35,855 nucleotides of DNA from Acidimicrobiales bacterium (GCA_030039755.1 JASHUY010000183.1:1-35855), one strand, 5' to 3'; shown: positions 6,842 through 15,255, counted from the stretch's first letter. The notes: generated from the sequence alone by a model not told the origin. Numbers and translations are program-made.

Positions 6842-9337
6842 ATGACCATCACGAGCAGCCCGGCGACCGACCGGGCGACCCGGGCGTGGTCGGGACGGTC
6901 GATCCCTCGAAAGGAAGACGCCCGGCTCGTGAAGGGCCAGGGTTCCTTCGTCGACGATGGTGGCTTGCAGGGTCAGGGCTACGCATGGTTCGTCCGGTCG
7001 CCCCACGCGCACGCGAGGATCCTGTCGATCGACTGCGCGCCGGCGCTGGCGATGGAGGGCGTCTACGCCCTGCTGACCGGCGAGGAGGCGCGCCGACAGT
7101 GTGAGACGCCCTTCTTCGCGATCGCGCCGCCCCCGGGGTCCCTCATGGGGGAATGGCCGCTCGCGGTCGGCAAGGTCCGCTACCAGGGCGACGCGGTTGC
7201 GGTCGTCCTCGCAGACAGCAGGGAGACGGCGAGGGACGCCGCTGAACGCGTGGTCGTCGAGTACGAGCCCCTCCCCGCGGTCGTCGACACCGTCGCGGCC
7301 GCAGATCCCGCCACGCCCCTCCTCTACGAAGAGGCCGGAACGAACGTCGTATGGCAGGGGGTGTTCGACTACGGCGACGTCGACTGGGCCCTCGAGAACG
7401 CCGACCACGTCGTGAAGATCGAGCGGTTGCACTTCCACCGGTTCACCTCTGCGCCGCTCGAGTGCAACGGTGCCGTGGTCGACTACGACCTCGGCACCGG
7501 GGTGGTCAACGTCATGAGCAACTACCAGATGCCGATGTTCGCCGCCATGGTGATCGGGCCGACGATCGGCGTTCCCATCAACAAGTTCAACTTCGTGTCG
7601 AAGGACATCGGTGGGGCGTTCGGCATCAAGATCGGCTTTTTCGCGCAGATCGCGGCCCTGGCCCTGCTCTCGAAGAAGGCAGGGCGTGCCGTCAAGTGGA
7701 CCGAGTACCGCACGGAGCACATGCTCACTGCGGGGCACGGGAACGAACGGACCTTTCTCGACATCGAGGTACCGGTGATGTCGGACGGCACGATCCTCGG
7801 GGTGAAGGTCCGCGCCTTCGACGACGCGGGCGGGTACCTCCACTACGAGCCGCTCGGAGCGGTGATCTGGTCGCAGGTCGTGCCCGGGTGCTACAAGCTC
7901 AAGCACGTGCGCGTGGACTACACCGAGGTGGTCACGAACAAGTGCCCCACCGTCCCGAACCGCGGCTACTCGCGGATGCAGCACCTCTGGATGATCGAGC
8001 GGATCATCGACGTCGTCGCCAAGGAGCTGCGCCTCGACCCGGTGGAGGTGCGGAAGACGAACTACGTCCAGCCGGAGGACTACCCCTACCGCACGCCCAA
8101 CGACTGCGTCTACGACTCCGGAGACCTGCCACGATCGCTCGACATCGCGCTCGAGCTGGCCCACGCCGAGAAGTGGCGGGCTCGGCAGCGTGAGCTCGGG
8201 ACGGGGTCGGGACGGCGCATCGGCATCGGCATCGGCTCGACGCTCGACTCGGGGACCAACAACTTCGGGCAGTCGCGGATCATCAACCCCGCCCTCCCGT
8301 TCTCGGGAAACGGCGAGGCGGCGATCGTGAAACTCGACCTGTTCGGCGAGGTGAACGTCAACATCGGCACCACTCCGCAGGGCCAGGGGCACGAGACGAC
8401 CGCCGCGCAGGTCACCGCCGACATCCTGGGGGTGTCTCCGGACATGGTCACCGTCTCCACGGGGTTCAACCAGGCGAACAACTCCTACGTCGGGTTCTCG
8501 GGCACCTACGCGAGCCAGTTCGCCGTGTCGGGCCTCGGCGCGGTGATGGGCGCGGCGGAGAAGCTGCGGCGCCAGATCGTGAAGCTGGCCATGTACGCGC
8601 TGCAGGCGCCGGAAGAGGACATCGAGGTCTCCGACGGTTTCGCTCGCGTGCGCGGCGACGAGAGCCGCGCCATCCCCTTCATCGGTCTTGCCAACATGGT
8701 GTACGCGAACAACGCGGGCCTGCCCGCAGAGCTGCTGTCCGAGGTGGACCTGAACGCGCGCCACGTCTACGTTCCGCCTTTCCAGGTGCCGGACCCGGTG
8801 ACGAAGACCGGGAACCTCACGCTCACGTATGCGAGCCAGGTCCACGTCTGCGTGGTCGAGGTGGACGAGGACACCGGGGAGGTGTCCTTGCTCGAGTACG
8901 CAGCGGTCGACGACTGCGGTAAGCGGATCAACCCGATGATCGTGGAGGGGCAGGTGCACGGTGCGACGGGTCTGGGCATCGCTGCGGCCCTCTACGAGTC
9001 GCTCGACTACGACGAGTCCGGCCAGCTGCAGCAGCCGTCCTTCTACGAGTACCACGCAGCCACCGCGCTCGACATCCCGCACCTCGACTGCGGCTCCATC
9101 GAGTCCCCGAGTCCCTTCACCCCCAACGGCGCGAAGGGCATGGGTGAGGGGGGCGGCGCTCCGCTGCACGCCGTGTGCAGCGCGATCCAGGACGCGGTCG
9201 GAGCGGGCGGGCCGGTCGTCGCGGACAGCCACAACCACTGGGCGCGCGTCTACGAGCTCCTCCACCGGGACCCCGCCGCCTCCCGGGGCGTCGAGGTGTC
9301 CTCCCGCAAGGGGTCGCCCTCGGTGGCGACGAACTGA
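6842..9337 (+). CDS. Molybdenum hydroxylase large (Mo-cofactor) subunit, CoxL/XdhA-like, not a CO dehydrogenase
   Basis: 831 residues, within the normal range. Recognisable landmarks are the N-terminal VKGQGSFVDD and FVRSPHAHARI a/b-hammerhead region, PQGQGHETTAAQ near residue 513 for cofactor binding, and GAKGMGEGGGAPL near 765-775 holding the catalytic Glu. The active-site loop that in true CO dehydrogenase is AYRCSFR reads NRGYSRMQHLW (about residues 371-381), without the cysteine that binds copper. The enzyme is therefore predicted to hydroxylate an organic substrate, probably a heterocycle, aldehyde or activated C-H, using water as oxygen donor. No maturation genes (CoxD/E/F, XdhC) are in the window, although a MoaF-like gene lies at 34776. 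The stop overlaps the CoxG-like start by one base. Confidence 0.92.
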   Translation: MTITSSPATDRATRAWSGRSIPRKEDARLVKGQGSFVDDGGLQGQGYAWFVRSPHAHARILSIDCAPALAMEGVYALLTGEEARRQCETPFFAIAPPPGSLMGEWPLAVGKVRYQGDAVAVVLADSRETARDAAERVVVEYEPLPAVVDTVAAADPATPLLYEEAGTNVVWQGVFDYGDVDWALENADHVVKIERLHFHRFTSAPLECNGAVVDYDLGTGVVNVMSNYQMPMFAAMVIGPTIGVPINKFNFVSKDIGGAFGIKIGFFAQIAALALLSKKAGRAVKWTEYRTEHMLTAGHGNERTFLDIEVPVMSDGTILGVKVRAFDDAGGYLHYEPLGAVIWSQVVPGCYKLKHVRVDYTEVVTNKCPTVPNRGYSRMQHLWMIERIIDVVAKELRLDPVEVRKTNYVQPEDYPYRTPNDCVYDSGDLPRSLDIALELAHAEKWRARQRELGTGSGRRIGIGIGSTLDSGTNNFGQSRIINPALPFSGNGEAAIVKLDLFGEVNVNIGTTPQGQGHETTAAQVTADILGVSPDMVTVSTGFNQANNSYVGFSGTYASQFAVSGLGAVMGAAEKLRRQIVKLAMYALQAPEEDIEVSDGFARVRGDESRAIPFIGLANMVYANNAGLPAELLSEVDLNARHVYVPPFQVPDPVTKTGNLTLTYASQVHVCVVEVDEDTGEVSLLEYAAVDDCGKRINPMIVEGQVHGATGLGIAAALYESLDYDESGQLQQPSFYEYHAATALDIPHLDCGSIESPSPFTPNGAKGMGEGGGAPLHAVCSAIQDAVGAGGPVVADSHNHWARVYELLHRDPAASRGVEVSSRKGSPSVATN

Positions 9338-10062
9338 TGCGGCTCGTGAATGAGTTCGTCGTCGCCGCGCCGCCCGACGTCGTCTGGAGCCACCTGGTCG
9401 ACATGGAACAGGTGGCGTCGTGCGTTCCGGGCGCCCGGGTCGAAGAGGTCGTTCCGCCCCGCACGTACAGGGGGAAGATCCGCCTCAAGATCGGCCCGAT
9501 GACGGTCGAGTACCGCGGAGAGGCGACTCTCGTCGAGATCGACGACGAGGCGCGAGTGGCGACGATCCAGATGAAAGCCCGCGAGGCACGCGGCCAGGGC
9601 TCCGCACTCGCCACCGTACGCAACCGTCTGGAGGAGGTCCAAGAGGGTACCCGGGTCGTCGCAGAAACGGACCTCGAGATCACCGGACCGCAGGCGCAGT
9701 TCGGCAAGGGGGTGCTCGAAGACGTCGGGAACCGTGTGCTCGAGGAGTTCACGTCCAGGCTGGAGCGCCAGATCGCGGACAGCGCGGCGAGCGCGTCGGT
9801 ACCCGCCGGCGACGCGGATCGCGGGCGAGAGGGCGGTCCGGCGGCATCCTCCGACGACGTGCTCGACCTCAATCGGCTCGTCGGGGCCTCGCTCCGCTCG
9901 CGGCGCGGTGTGCTCGCAGGACTCGCCGGCGTCGGCCTGCTGGCCATCCTCGCTTTGGTGAAGCGAGCACGAGGACAGAGACGGCGGTGCGCGGCGCGAT
10001 ACTCTCCGCCGGACCAGGTCGCGGGACCGGAACGGTCCTTCGAGCAGATGACGGGGACGTAG
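9337..10062 (+). CDS. CoxG-like SRPBCC protein with C-terminal membrane anchor
   Basis: About 241 residues, starting at the ATG that shares a base with the upstream TGA. Residues 1-150 match the CoxG/polyketide-cyclase fold (NEFVVAAPPDVVWSHL, then VASCVPGARVEEV). An Asp/Gly-rich linker follows, and near residues 189-208 a hydrophobic helix (GVLAGLAGVGLLAILALV) is followed by basic residues, a typical C-terminal anchor with an inside-positive end. In carboxydotrophs CoxG recruits CO dehydrogenase to the inner face of the membrane, so a similar anchoring of this Mo-hydroxylase to the respiratory chain is likely (inference from family). Fourteen bases separate it from the next GTG. Confidence 0.87.
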   Translation: MRLVNEFVVAAPPDVVWSHLVDMEQVASCVPGARVEEVVPPRTYRGKIRLKIGPMTVEYRGEATLVEIDDEARVATIQMKAREARGQGSALATVRNRLEEVQEGTRVVAETDLEITGPQAQFGKGVLEDVGNRVLEEFTSRLERQIADSAASASVPAGDADRGREGGPAASSDDVLDLNRLVGASLRSRRGVLAGLAGVGLLAILALVKRARGQRRRCAARYSPPDQVAGPERSFEQMTGT

Positions 10063-10076
10063 ACCAGGAGGTAGTC

Positions 10077-11261
10077 GTGTTCGACGTCGACGCAGTCCGT
10101 GCGCGCTTTTCCGTTTTCAAGGGTGACTTCGTCTTCCTCGACGCGCCCGGCGGCACCCAGGTTCCCGACGAGGTAGCTGCCGCGGTCGCGCGCAACTACC
10201 GCGACGCGAGCGGCAACATGGGCGCACCCTACGAGACCAGCCGGAGAATCGAGGCGCTCATCGACGAGGCGCGCGAGCGGGCGGCGGGCTTCCTGGGTGC
10301 CACGCCGGAGGAGATCGTCTTCGGTGCCAACATGACGTCTCTCAACTTCACGCTTTCGCGCACGGTCGGGAGGACCCTTTCGCCCGGAGACGAGATCGTG
10401 GTCACGGCGCTCGACCACGACGCCAATGTCGCACCGTGGCTCGAGCTGGCACGTGACAAAGATCTGGTGGTCCGACAGGTGAATATCACCGACGACACGA
10501 ACCTTGACTACGGCGAGCTCGAGAGCTTGTTGAACCCGCGCACCAGGATCGTGGCCTTCCCGTTCGCTTCGAACGCGCTGGGAACGACCGTGGACGCTGC
10601 ACGGGTCTCCTCGCTGGCCCACCGAGCAGGAGCTCTCGCCTGGGTGGACGCCGTGCAGTACGCACCCCACCTTCCGATCGACGTGAAGGCGATCGACGCG
10701 GACGTCCTCATCTGTTCCTCGTACAAGTTCTGCGGTCCCCACCTCGGGATCGCCTATGGGCGGCGGGAGGTGATCGAGTCGTGGCGGCCGTACAAAGCAC
10801 GCCCGTCGGCGAACGAGCCTGTCGGTCACCGCTTCGAGACCGGCACGCTTCCTTACGAGCTGCTCGCAGCGCTGGTCGCCTCGTTCGACTACCTGGACTC
10901 GATCGGGGGGATCGACGAGATCGCGGGGTGGGAGCGCACCCTCGGCGAAGCGTTCCTGGCCGGGTTGCCGGAGGGCACTCGTCTCTACGGTTCTCCCACC
11001 ATGGAAGGAAGGGTCCCGACCTTCCTGGTGAACTATGACGGCATTCCCTCCGCCGAGCTCTCGGTCGCCCTCGCCAAGGAGGGCTTCGGCGTCTGGAGCG
11101 GTGACAACTACTACGCACTTGCGCTGTACGAGCGACTGGCCTGGAGGGACGCACTGCGCGTAGGAATCGCCCACTACAACACGCTCGAAGAGATCGGCCG
11201 GTTGAACGAGACGTTGGGCGTGCTCGTTCGAGGAGCCAAGGCGGCGTCGGCCGATGGGTGA
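10077..11261 (+). CDS. Class V PLP-dependent enzyme (SufS-like cysteine desulfurase family), copy 1
   Basis: About 394 residues. The GTG at 10077 follows an AGGAGG ribosome-binding site, and the protein then reads FSVFKGDFVFLDAPGGTQVP. The PLP lysine is in LICSSYKFCGPHLGIAYG, the cofactor-binding Asp/His pair in WVDAVQYAPH, and GANMTSLNFTLSR forms the N-terminal phosphate-binding region. The C-terminal VWSGDNYYALALYERL and LRVGIAHYNTLEEI segments are typical of the desulfurase-like subgroup that lacks the SufS mobile-loop cysteine. Likely reactions are transamination, C-S/C-N lyase or epimerase chemistry on an amino acid; which one cannot be decided here. It overlaps the cupin gene by eight bases. 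It is distinct from the second class V gene at 18730. Confidence 0.88.
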   Translation: MFDVDAVRARFSVFKGDFVFLDAPGGTQVPDEVAAAVARNYRDASGNMGAPYETSRRIEALIDEARERAAGFLGATPEEIVFGANMTSLNFTLSRTVGRTLSPGDEIVVTALDHDANVAPWLELARDKDLVVRQVNITDDTNLDYGELESLLNPRTRIVAFPFASNALGTTVDAARVSSLAHRAGALAWVDAVQYAPHLPIDVKAIDADVLICSSYKFCGPHLGIAYGRREVIESWRPYKARPSANEPVGHRFETGTLPYELLAALVASFDYLDSIGGIDEIAGWERTLGEAFLAGLPEGTRLYGSPTMEGRVPTFLVNYDGIPSAELSVALAKEGFGVWSGDNYYALALYERLAWRDALRVGIAHYNTLEEIGRLNETLGVLVRGAKAASADG

Positions 11262-11976
11262 CGTGCGTGCCGTCGTCGTGCAACGCGCGCCGGGTCGACC
11301 CGGTCGCGGGGAGTCCGCGCAAACGACGGTGCTCGAGAGCGCCGACGGTTGCCCCAACCTCGTTCAGCGCGTGCTTTCGGTAGGCCCGGCAGGGGCTGCC
11401 ACCATGCGCGCGGAGGGAGGGGGTGAGTGTTGGTATGTGAGTCGCGGGCGGGCGATCGTCCACGCTGACCGCAGCGTCGGGGTGGAGAAGCCGACCGGGA
11501 TCTTCCTCCCCGCGGGCACGAGCTGCCAGGTGGAGAACCCAGGCGACGAGGTGCTCGAGGTGACCATCGCCGTGCTCCCCGAGCCCGTCGCGTGCAGCGA
11601 GATGCTCGTGGCAGCCTTGGAGGACTGCGCTGTCGAGGTGACCGGGGACAGACAGTTCCGGGTCCTCCTCGGCGCCCCCCAGGGTTTCGAGGCTGCGACC
11701 CAATTCGTCGGAGACATCCCGCCGGGACGGGCGCCCGAGCACAGCCACACCTACGACGAGGTGGTCCGCGTTCTGGACGGGAGCGGCCAAATCCACGCCG
11801 GGGGCGAAGTTCACCCACTGGAGCCCGGTACCTCCGTCTATCTCCCTCCTGGGACCCCGCACTGCCTCGAGAACACGTCGAGTGGCGTCCTGCGCGTGCT
11901 CGGCGTGTTCCACCCCGGAGGCAGCCCCGGCGCCAAGTCGCAGCACGCCGGCGACGGTGGCGGGCTCGCTCATTAG
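11254..11976 (+). CDS. Bicupin-domain protein
   Basis: 240 residues, two cupin domains. The C-terminal cupin is intact: motif 1 PGRAPEHSHTYDEVVRVLDG supplies His, His and Glu, and motif 2 GTSVYLPPGTPHCLEN supplies the final His, so it should bind one metal. The N-terminal cupin keeps the fold (GECWYVSRGRAIV, FLPAGTSCQVEN) but has lost its histidines, with Cys in the motif 2 position, and is probably structural. Eight-base overlap with the PLP gene supports co-translation. Function could be an isomerase or dioxygenase step in the pathway; not assignable. The sequence five bases after its stop is already IS630-related, so the operon end may have been rearranged. Confidence 0.8.
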   Translation: MGDVRAVVVQRAPGRPGRGESAQTTVLESADGCPNLVQRVLSVGPAGAATMRAEGGGECWYVSRGRAIVHADRSVGVEKPTGIFLPAGTSCQVENPGDEVLEVTIAVLPEPVACSEMLVAALEDCAVEVTGDRQFRVLLGAPQGFEAATQFVGDIPPGRAPEHSHTYDEVVRVLDGSGQIHAGGEVHPLEPGTSVYLPPGTPHCLENTSSGVLRVLGVFHPGGSPGAKSQHAGDGGGLAH

Positions 11977-11980
11977 CAGC

Positions 11981-12495
11981 GTCCACCCAGTGAGCGCGCA
12001 ATAAGTGTGGGGTTGGAGATGGCACACCCTCCTGCACCCCCGCTGGAGCTGTCGCTCGAAGAGCGCCGTGCACTCGAAGCGATCGTCGCGAGCACGACGC
12101 GTCCGCACCGGGCGGTGCGCGAGGCGGAAGGACTGCTGCTCGCCGCCGACGGGCTGGCGAACACGGCGATCGGCGAGCGACTCGGCGTCTCGCGATCGAC
12201 GGTCCTCGAGTGGCGTCGCGACTTCTCAGCCCACGGGGTCGAATGGGTCGGCAAGGTGCGCCCAGGCCGTGGACCCAAGCCCTCGATCCGCAAGGAGCGG
12301 GTCGAAAGGATGGTCCACGACACCTTGCACATGAAGCCCCCTGGCGGGGTGGCGCACTGGTCGGTGCGCTCGATGGCCGAGCACTCGGGCATCGGGAAGT
12401 CCACGGTGCAGAAGATCTGGAAGGCGCGGGGGATCGAGCCCCGCGTGTTCGAGACCCTCGAGCCCTCCAACGACCAGGCCTTCGAGAGGCGTTGA
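11981..12495 (+). mobile_element. IS630-family element, left-end remnant 1
   Basis: Begins with a stretch (GTCCACCCAGTGAGCGCGCA onward) that is repeated with substitutions at 14892, so it marks an element end rather than local sequence. It continues into a truncated transposase (12007-12495). The element lies five bases after the cupin stop and ends about 35 bases before the convergent binding-protein gene. No right end was found. Confidence 0.7.
12007..12495 (+). pseudogene. Truncated IS630-family transposase (helix-turn-helix part only)
   Basis: About 162 residues from the GTG, or 158 from the ATG at 12019. Full IS630 transposases are around 350 residues. The N-terminal helix-turn-helix (GLANTAIGERLGVSRSTVLEW) and second DNA-binding region (VRSMAEHSGIGKSTVQKIWK) are intact. 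The frame ends at LEPSNDQAFERR, exactly where the DDE catalytic domain should begin, so no catalytic residues remain. It cannot transpose by itself; a residual DNA-binding product is conceivable but unsupported. An inactive relic of the same family sits at 14892. Confidence 0.8.
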
Positions 12496-12531
12496 ACCGC
12501 AGCTACGGTCGGGAGGCCCCTTCGGCTCGGC

Positions 12532-14430
12532 TCATGACCAGTGCAATGTGGCCGGTGTCCGGTCCAAGGGAGCGATCGGCGGATGCTCGAGCCCCTTGTG
12601 GTACTCCCAAGCTTCCACGCTCTCGGGTTCCCAGATGACCGGGAGCTCCTTCGCAAGGTAGTTCTCGTAGGTGACGAGGCTCTCGTCCGTGAGGTTGGTC
12701 GCTCTGATGTTGGCGTTGTTCTGGGCTGTGTCGAAGCTGCCGGAATTCGACTCGGCTCCGGTGGCGAAGATCTCCTCTCCGGTGGGGTAGTAGTCCGGAA
12801 GGTAGCCCCAGCCGATCAGCCCGTAGCTCGTCAACTGCCACTTGCACCCTTTCGCGCACGGCGTGGCGTCGGCTACGACCGTGTCAACGGTCGCGCTCAA
12901 GAGATTCACGTGGATGCCGACTTCCCCCCAGCTCGCCTTCTCGGCGTCCATGATGGCCGTGATCGTCCTTGTCCCAGAGATGTACTGGAGCGAGAAATCG
13001 AGCTTCGCGCCCTTCTTCACGCCCTTTCCACAGTCGCCGGCTCCGGTTCCCGGTCTCGTGCATACGTCGGTTCCGCCCGGGACCACCTTCCAGCCGTGGG
13101 ACGAGAGGAGTTGCTTGGCGTGTGAGGGGTCGTAGGGGTACGGGTCCGACTCCTCGAACTTGGACGAGAACGGGTTGTGAGGCCAGATCGGAACCGGACC
13201 GTAAGTGGGGACTCCATAACCCCTCTCCAGCCGGTCTATGTACAGCTTCTGGTCGACGAGGCTCTGCATGGCTTGTCGCAGGTAGAGCTGGCGGAATATC
13301 GAACCTGCATTTCCTGTGTCGCCGGTCGAGTTGAAGTTCATCGGGAGGTAGTTGAAACCCCAGTCGTAGACCGTGAGCAGATCGAACGTCGAAGCGAGGC
13401 GAGTGTTGTTCTTGCCCGGCGTCACTGTCTGGGAGGGGCTGGAAGGGCTCGTCGCGGGCGAGGTCACCTCTGTCCCCGGAAGCTCTCCGACATCGACTGT
13501 CCCGTTGACAAGCGCATTGAACTCGGCGGACGCTGTCGTGAACGGCTTCTCGATGAACTCCTTGTAAGTGGGCTTGTTGGGTCCCGAATACGCGGTGTTC
13601 GGGACCATCACCACCGGTTCTGTGGGCTCGAAGGACTTGAGGCGCCACGGGCCGTCGACCACCTGCCAGAGCGGGTTCGTCGCGTAGGTGGGTAGTGCGT
13701 CGATCGTTGTCTTCGGATGTGTCGGGTTGAACCCCGACTGCTCTGACAAGAACACGTAGACGGCTTTGCACGCCGCGTCGTCGGTGCCGTAGCCGGCGGT
13801 CGCGCACCCTGCCGAGCCGGCTGCCGCGCCGGTCGAAGTCTTTGTCCATGCGATCGGGAGCGGCGTGATCTGGGACAGCTCGTTGTAAAGGAGCCAGTGA
13901 GGATTGAAGGATTGCTTGAAGTTGATCGTCATGACCGTCGGGCTGACGATCTTCACGCTCGAGATGCTTGTCGGCATAGAAAGACCACCCGGGAACCAAC
14001 CCGCGTAGCCTGTCGGCTTCTGGTGCCAGATGTTGAGCCAGAACATGACGTCCTTCGTTGTCACCTGGGCGCCGTTCGACCACTTGTAGGGCTTCAGAAC
14101 GATCCTGGCCGTCTTGTTCCCGTTGGACATGACCGGCGCTGCAGCAAGTGAAAGGGCCTCGTTCAGCGTCGGCTCGGCCTTTGTGCCGAACCAGTAGAGG
14201 GGGCGAAACATGTAGGGCTGGAAGCGCTCGATGTTCGGCCCGTCGAAGTAGGCGCCTGTCATGTACGGGAAGATGTAGTTGGGCGACGCCCCCGGTGTCT
14301 CCGCCCACACGACGACTGTCTTGTTCACCGTCGATGCCCCGCTCGACGGTGCGGTTACGACAGCAACCGTCCCGAGCGACGCCGTCGCCACCGCGGCGAA
14401 CCCGATGGCCAACCTTCGCAAGAACGTCAC
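12532..14430 (-). CDS. ABC transporter substrate-binding protein, family 5 (oligopeptide type), copy 1
   Basis: About 632 residues from the GTG at 14430, chosen because VTFLRRLAIGFAAVATASLG starts a signal-type N-terminus that aligns with the start of the paralogue at 31718-33625. An upstream in-frame ATG at 14541 is possible. A basic patch, hydrophobic helix and A-x-A-like region are present, but no lipobox cysteine. The mature protein reads SPNYIFPYMTG, then YKWSNGAQVTTKDVMFWLN, the family 5 signature, and TNPLWQVVDGPWRLKSF. It delivers a peptide-like or other amide solute to permeases. Very close to the protein at 31718 (long identical runs such as WHQKPT and GWFPGGLSMPTS) and more distant from that at 16680. 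It is read against its neighbours and is bracketed by two IS630 remnants. Confidence 0.88.
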   Translation of the reverse strand: MTFLRRLAIGFAAVATASLGTVAVVTAPSSGASTVNKTVVVWAETPGASPNYIFPYMTGAYFDGPNIERFQPYMFRPLYWFGTKAEPTLNEALSLAAAPVMSNGNKTARIVLKPYKWSNGAQVTTKDVMFWLNIWHQKPTGYAGWFPGGLSMPTSISSVKIVSPTVMTINFKQSFNPHWLLYNELSQITPLPIAWTKTSTGAAAGSAGCATAGYGTDDAACKAVYVFLSEQSGFNPTHPKTTIDALPTYATNPLWQVVDGPWRLKSFEPTEPVVMVPNTAYSGPNKPTYKEFIEKPFTTASAEFNALVNGTVDVGELPGTEVTSPATSPSSPSQTVTPGKNNTRLASTFDLLTVYDWGFNYLPMNFNSTGDTGNAGSIFRQLYLRQAMQSLVDQKLYIDRLERGYGVPTYGPVPIWPHNPFSSKFEESDPYPYDPSHAKQLLSSHGWKVVPGGTDVCTRPGTGAGDCGKGVKKGAKLDFSLQYISGTRTITAIMDAEKASWGEVGIHVNLLSATVDTVVADATPCAKGCKWQLTSYGLIGWGYLPDYYPTGEEIFATGAESNSGSFDTAQNNANIRATNLTDESLVTYENYLAKELPVIWEPESVEAWEYHKGLEHPPIAPLDRTPATLHWS

Positions 14431-14617
14431 GTGAGCAGGACCACCGCCGAAGCGCTGCGATCCCGGGTTGCTCGGCACCTGAGTGGTGTAGACCCGTGGG
14501 GAGAATCCGTTCTCGTACGTGTTCACCGTCACCTCGGCCATCACTCGACTGTTGGGGGCGTCATGGTATCGCACGCGAGGATTGTCCGGTCTTGGAGCGG
14601 ATCTCGATCGTTCCCGA

Positions 14618-14656
14618 CGGCTTCCGAACGCGGCTTCCGAACGCGGCTTCCGAACG
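14618..14656. repeat. Tandem repeat, 3 x 13 bases (CGGCTTCCGAACG)
   Basis: Three perfect consecutive copies upstream of the binding-protein gene at 12532-14430, at 14618, 14631 and 14644. Because 13 is not a multiple of three, it is not a coding repeat. Confidence 0.9.
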
Positions 14657-14690
14657 GTGACGGGCTGTGCGATGCTCCTTCCCAGTCGTT

Positions 14691-14745
14691 CGGCGCGAGG
14701 TCGGCGCGACGTCGGCGCGAGGACGGCGCGAGGACGGCGCGAGGA
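14691..14745. repeat. Tandem repeat, 5 x 11 bases (CGGCGCGAGGA)
   Basis: Copies start at 14691, 14702, 14713, 14724 and 14735. The first two vary at the last three positions (GGT, CGT) and the last three are identical. A partial copy follows at 14746. The 11-base period is close to one helical turn. Confidence 0.9.
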
Positions 14746-14891
14746 CGGCGCAGCGCCATGAGCGTCGACCGCGGCTCGGAGCCTGCGCGAGTCGAGACGG
14801 CCGATCACGCGACGGCCCTCCCGAGCGTCGGCCGCACGTCGGTGTGCGTTGCCGGTGAAGGTCTCGGCAAAGCCCGCCACGTCCGGTGGTT

Positions 14892-15000
14892 GTCCACCGA
14901 TTGAGCGCGCAATTGGTGAGGGGTTGGAGACGGCTCACCCGCCTGTAGCTCCGCTCGAGGAGCGCGACGCACTGGTCGGCGCGCTCGGTGGCGTCGCTCT
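14892..15000 (+). mobile_element. IS630-family element, left-end remnant 2
   Basis: Aligns with the start of the remnant at 11981: GTCCACC, TGAGCGCGCAAT and GGGGTTGGAGA followed by a degenerate transposase start (HPPVAPLEERDAL versus HPPAPPLELSLEERRAL, with a 12-base deletion). Similarity fades near 14985-15000. It has the same orientation as remnant 1, with the substrate-binding-protein gene between them. Confidence 0.65.
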
Positions 15001-15095
15001 CGGGCTCCGGGAAGAACCATGGCGGCGCGGACCTCTTCGGATCGTCCCGGCCCTGCTCCACGCTCGGCGAGTCGCCGGCCACCTGTGATAATCTC

Positions 15096-15109
15096 GATCG
15101 TTGATCAAA
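15096..15109. promoter_or_regulatory. Operator-like element GATCGTTGATCAAA before the amidohydrolase
   Basis: The 12 bases GATCGTTGATCA are identical to the reverse complement of 20156-20167 and differ by one from 3465-3476. It includes the palindrome TTGATCAA (15101-15108). A possible -10, GATAAT, lies at 15087-15092, so the element would cover the transcription start (inference). Confidence 0.6.
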
Positions 15110-15255
15110 CGGCTGGGTGCGGGGGGAGGCGACGTGCTCGGCGACCTGACGGCGCGGTCTATGTCGGAGCGGCGGCGGATGGTTGCGCCGCGTGCGCCTG
15201 ACGCGGTTCTCGGTGCGCCCGCGCCGAGGAACCGTGCTGCGCACGGAGCGCGTCG

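Larger units (their letters stand above)
14431..15255. other. 825-base intergenic region with repeats and an IS630 remnant
   Basis: No convincing gene. The region holds two short tandem-repeat tracts (14618-14656 and 14691-14745), an IS630 left-end remnant (14892 to about 15000) and the operator before the amidohydrolase (15096). The 12-mer ATCTCGATCGTT occurs twice, at 14601-14612 and 15091-15102. Long frames on both strands are low-complexity Arg/Ala/Pro translations of the repeats. Confidence 0.6.

Noticed and set aside
6779-9265. 828-codon frame on the minus strand opposite the Mo large subunit
   Set aside because: Arg/Val/His-rich translation with no domain features; it is the mirror of a gene with clear Mo-hydroxylase motifs.
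6842-9337. Annotation of the Mo-hydroxylase as an aerobic CO dehydrogenase
   Set aside because: The AYRCSFR-type cysteine loop is absent (NRGYSRMQHLW instead), and CoxD/E/F genes are not seen.
14618-14745. CRISPR array
   Set aside because: Units are 11 and 13 bases with no spacers, and no cas genes are present.
14431-14880. Long N-terminal extension of the binding protein at 12532 (782 codons in total)
   Set aside because: The extra 150 residues are Arg/Ala/Pro-rich, run through the tandem repeats and IS remnant, and would bury the signal peptide.
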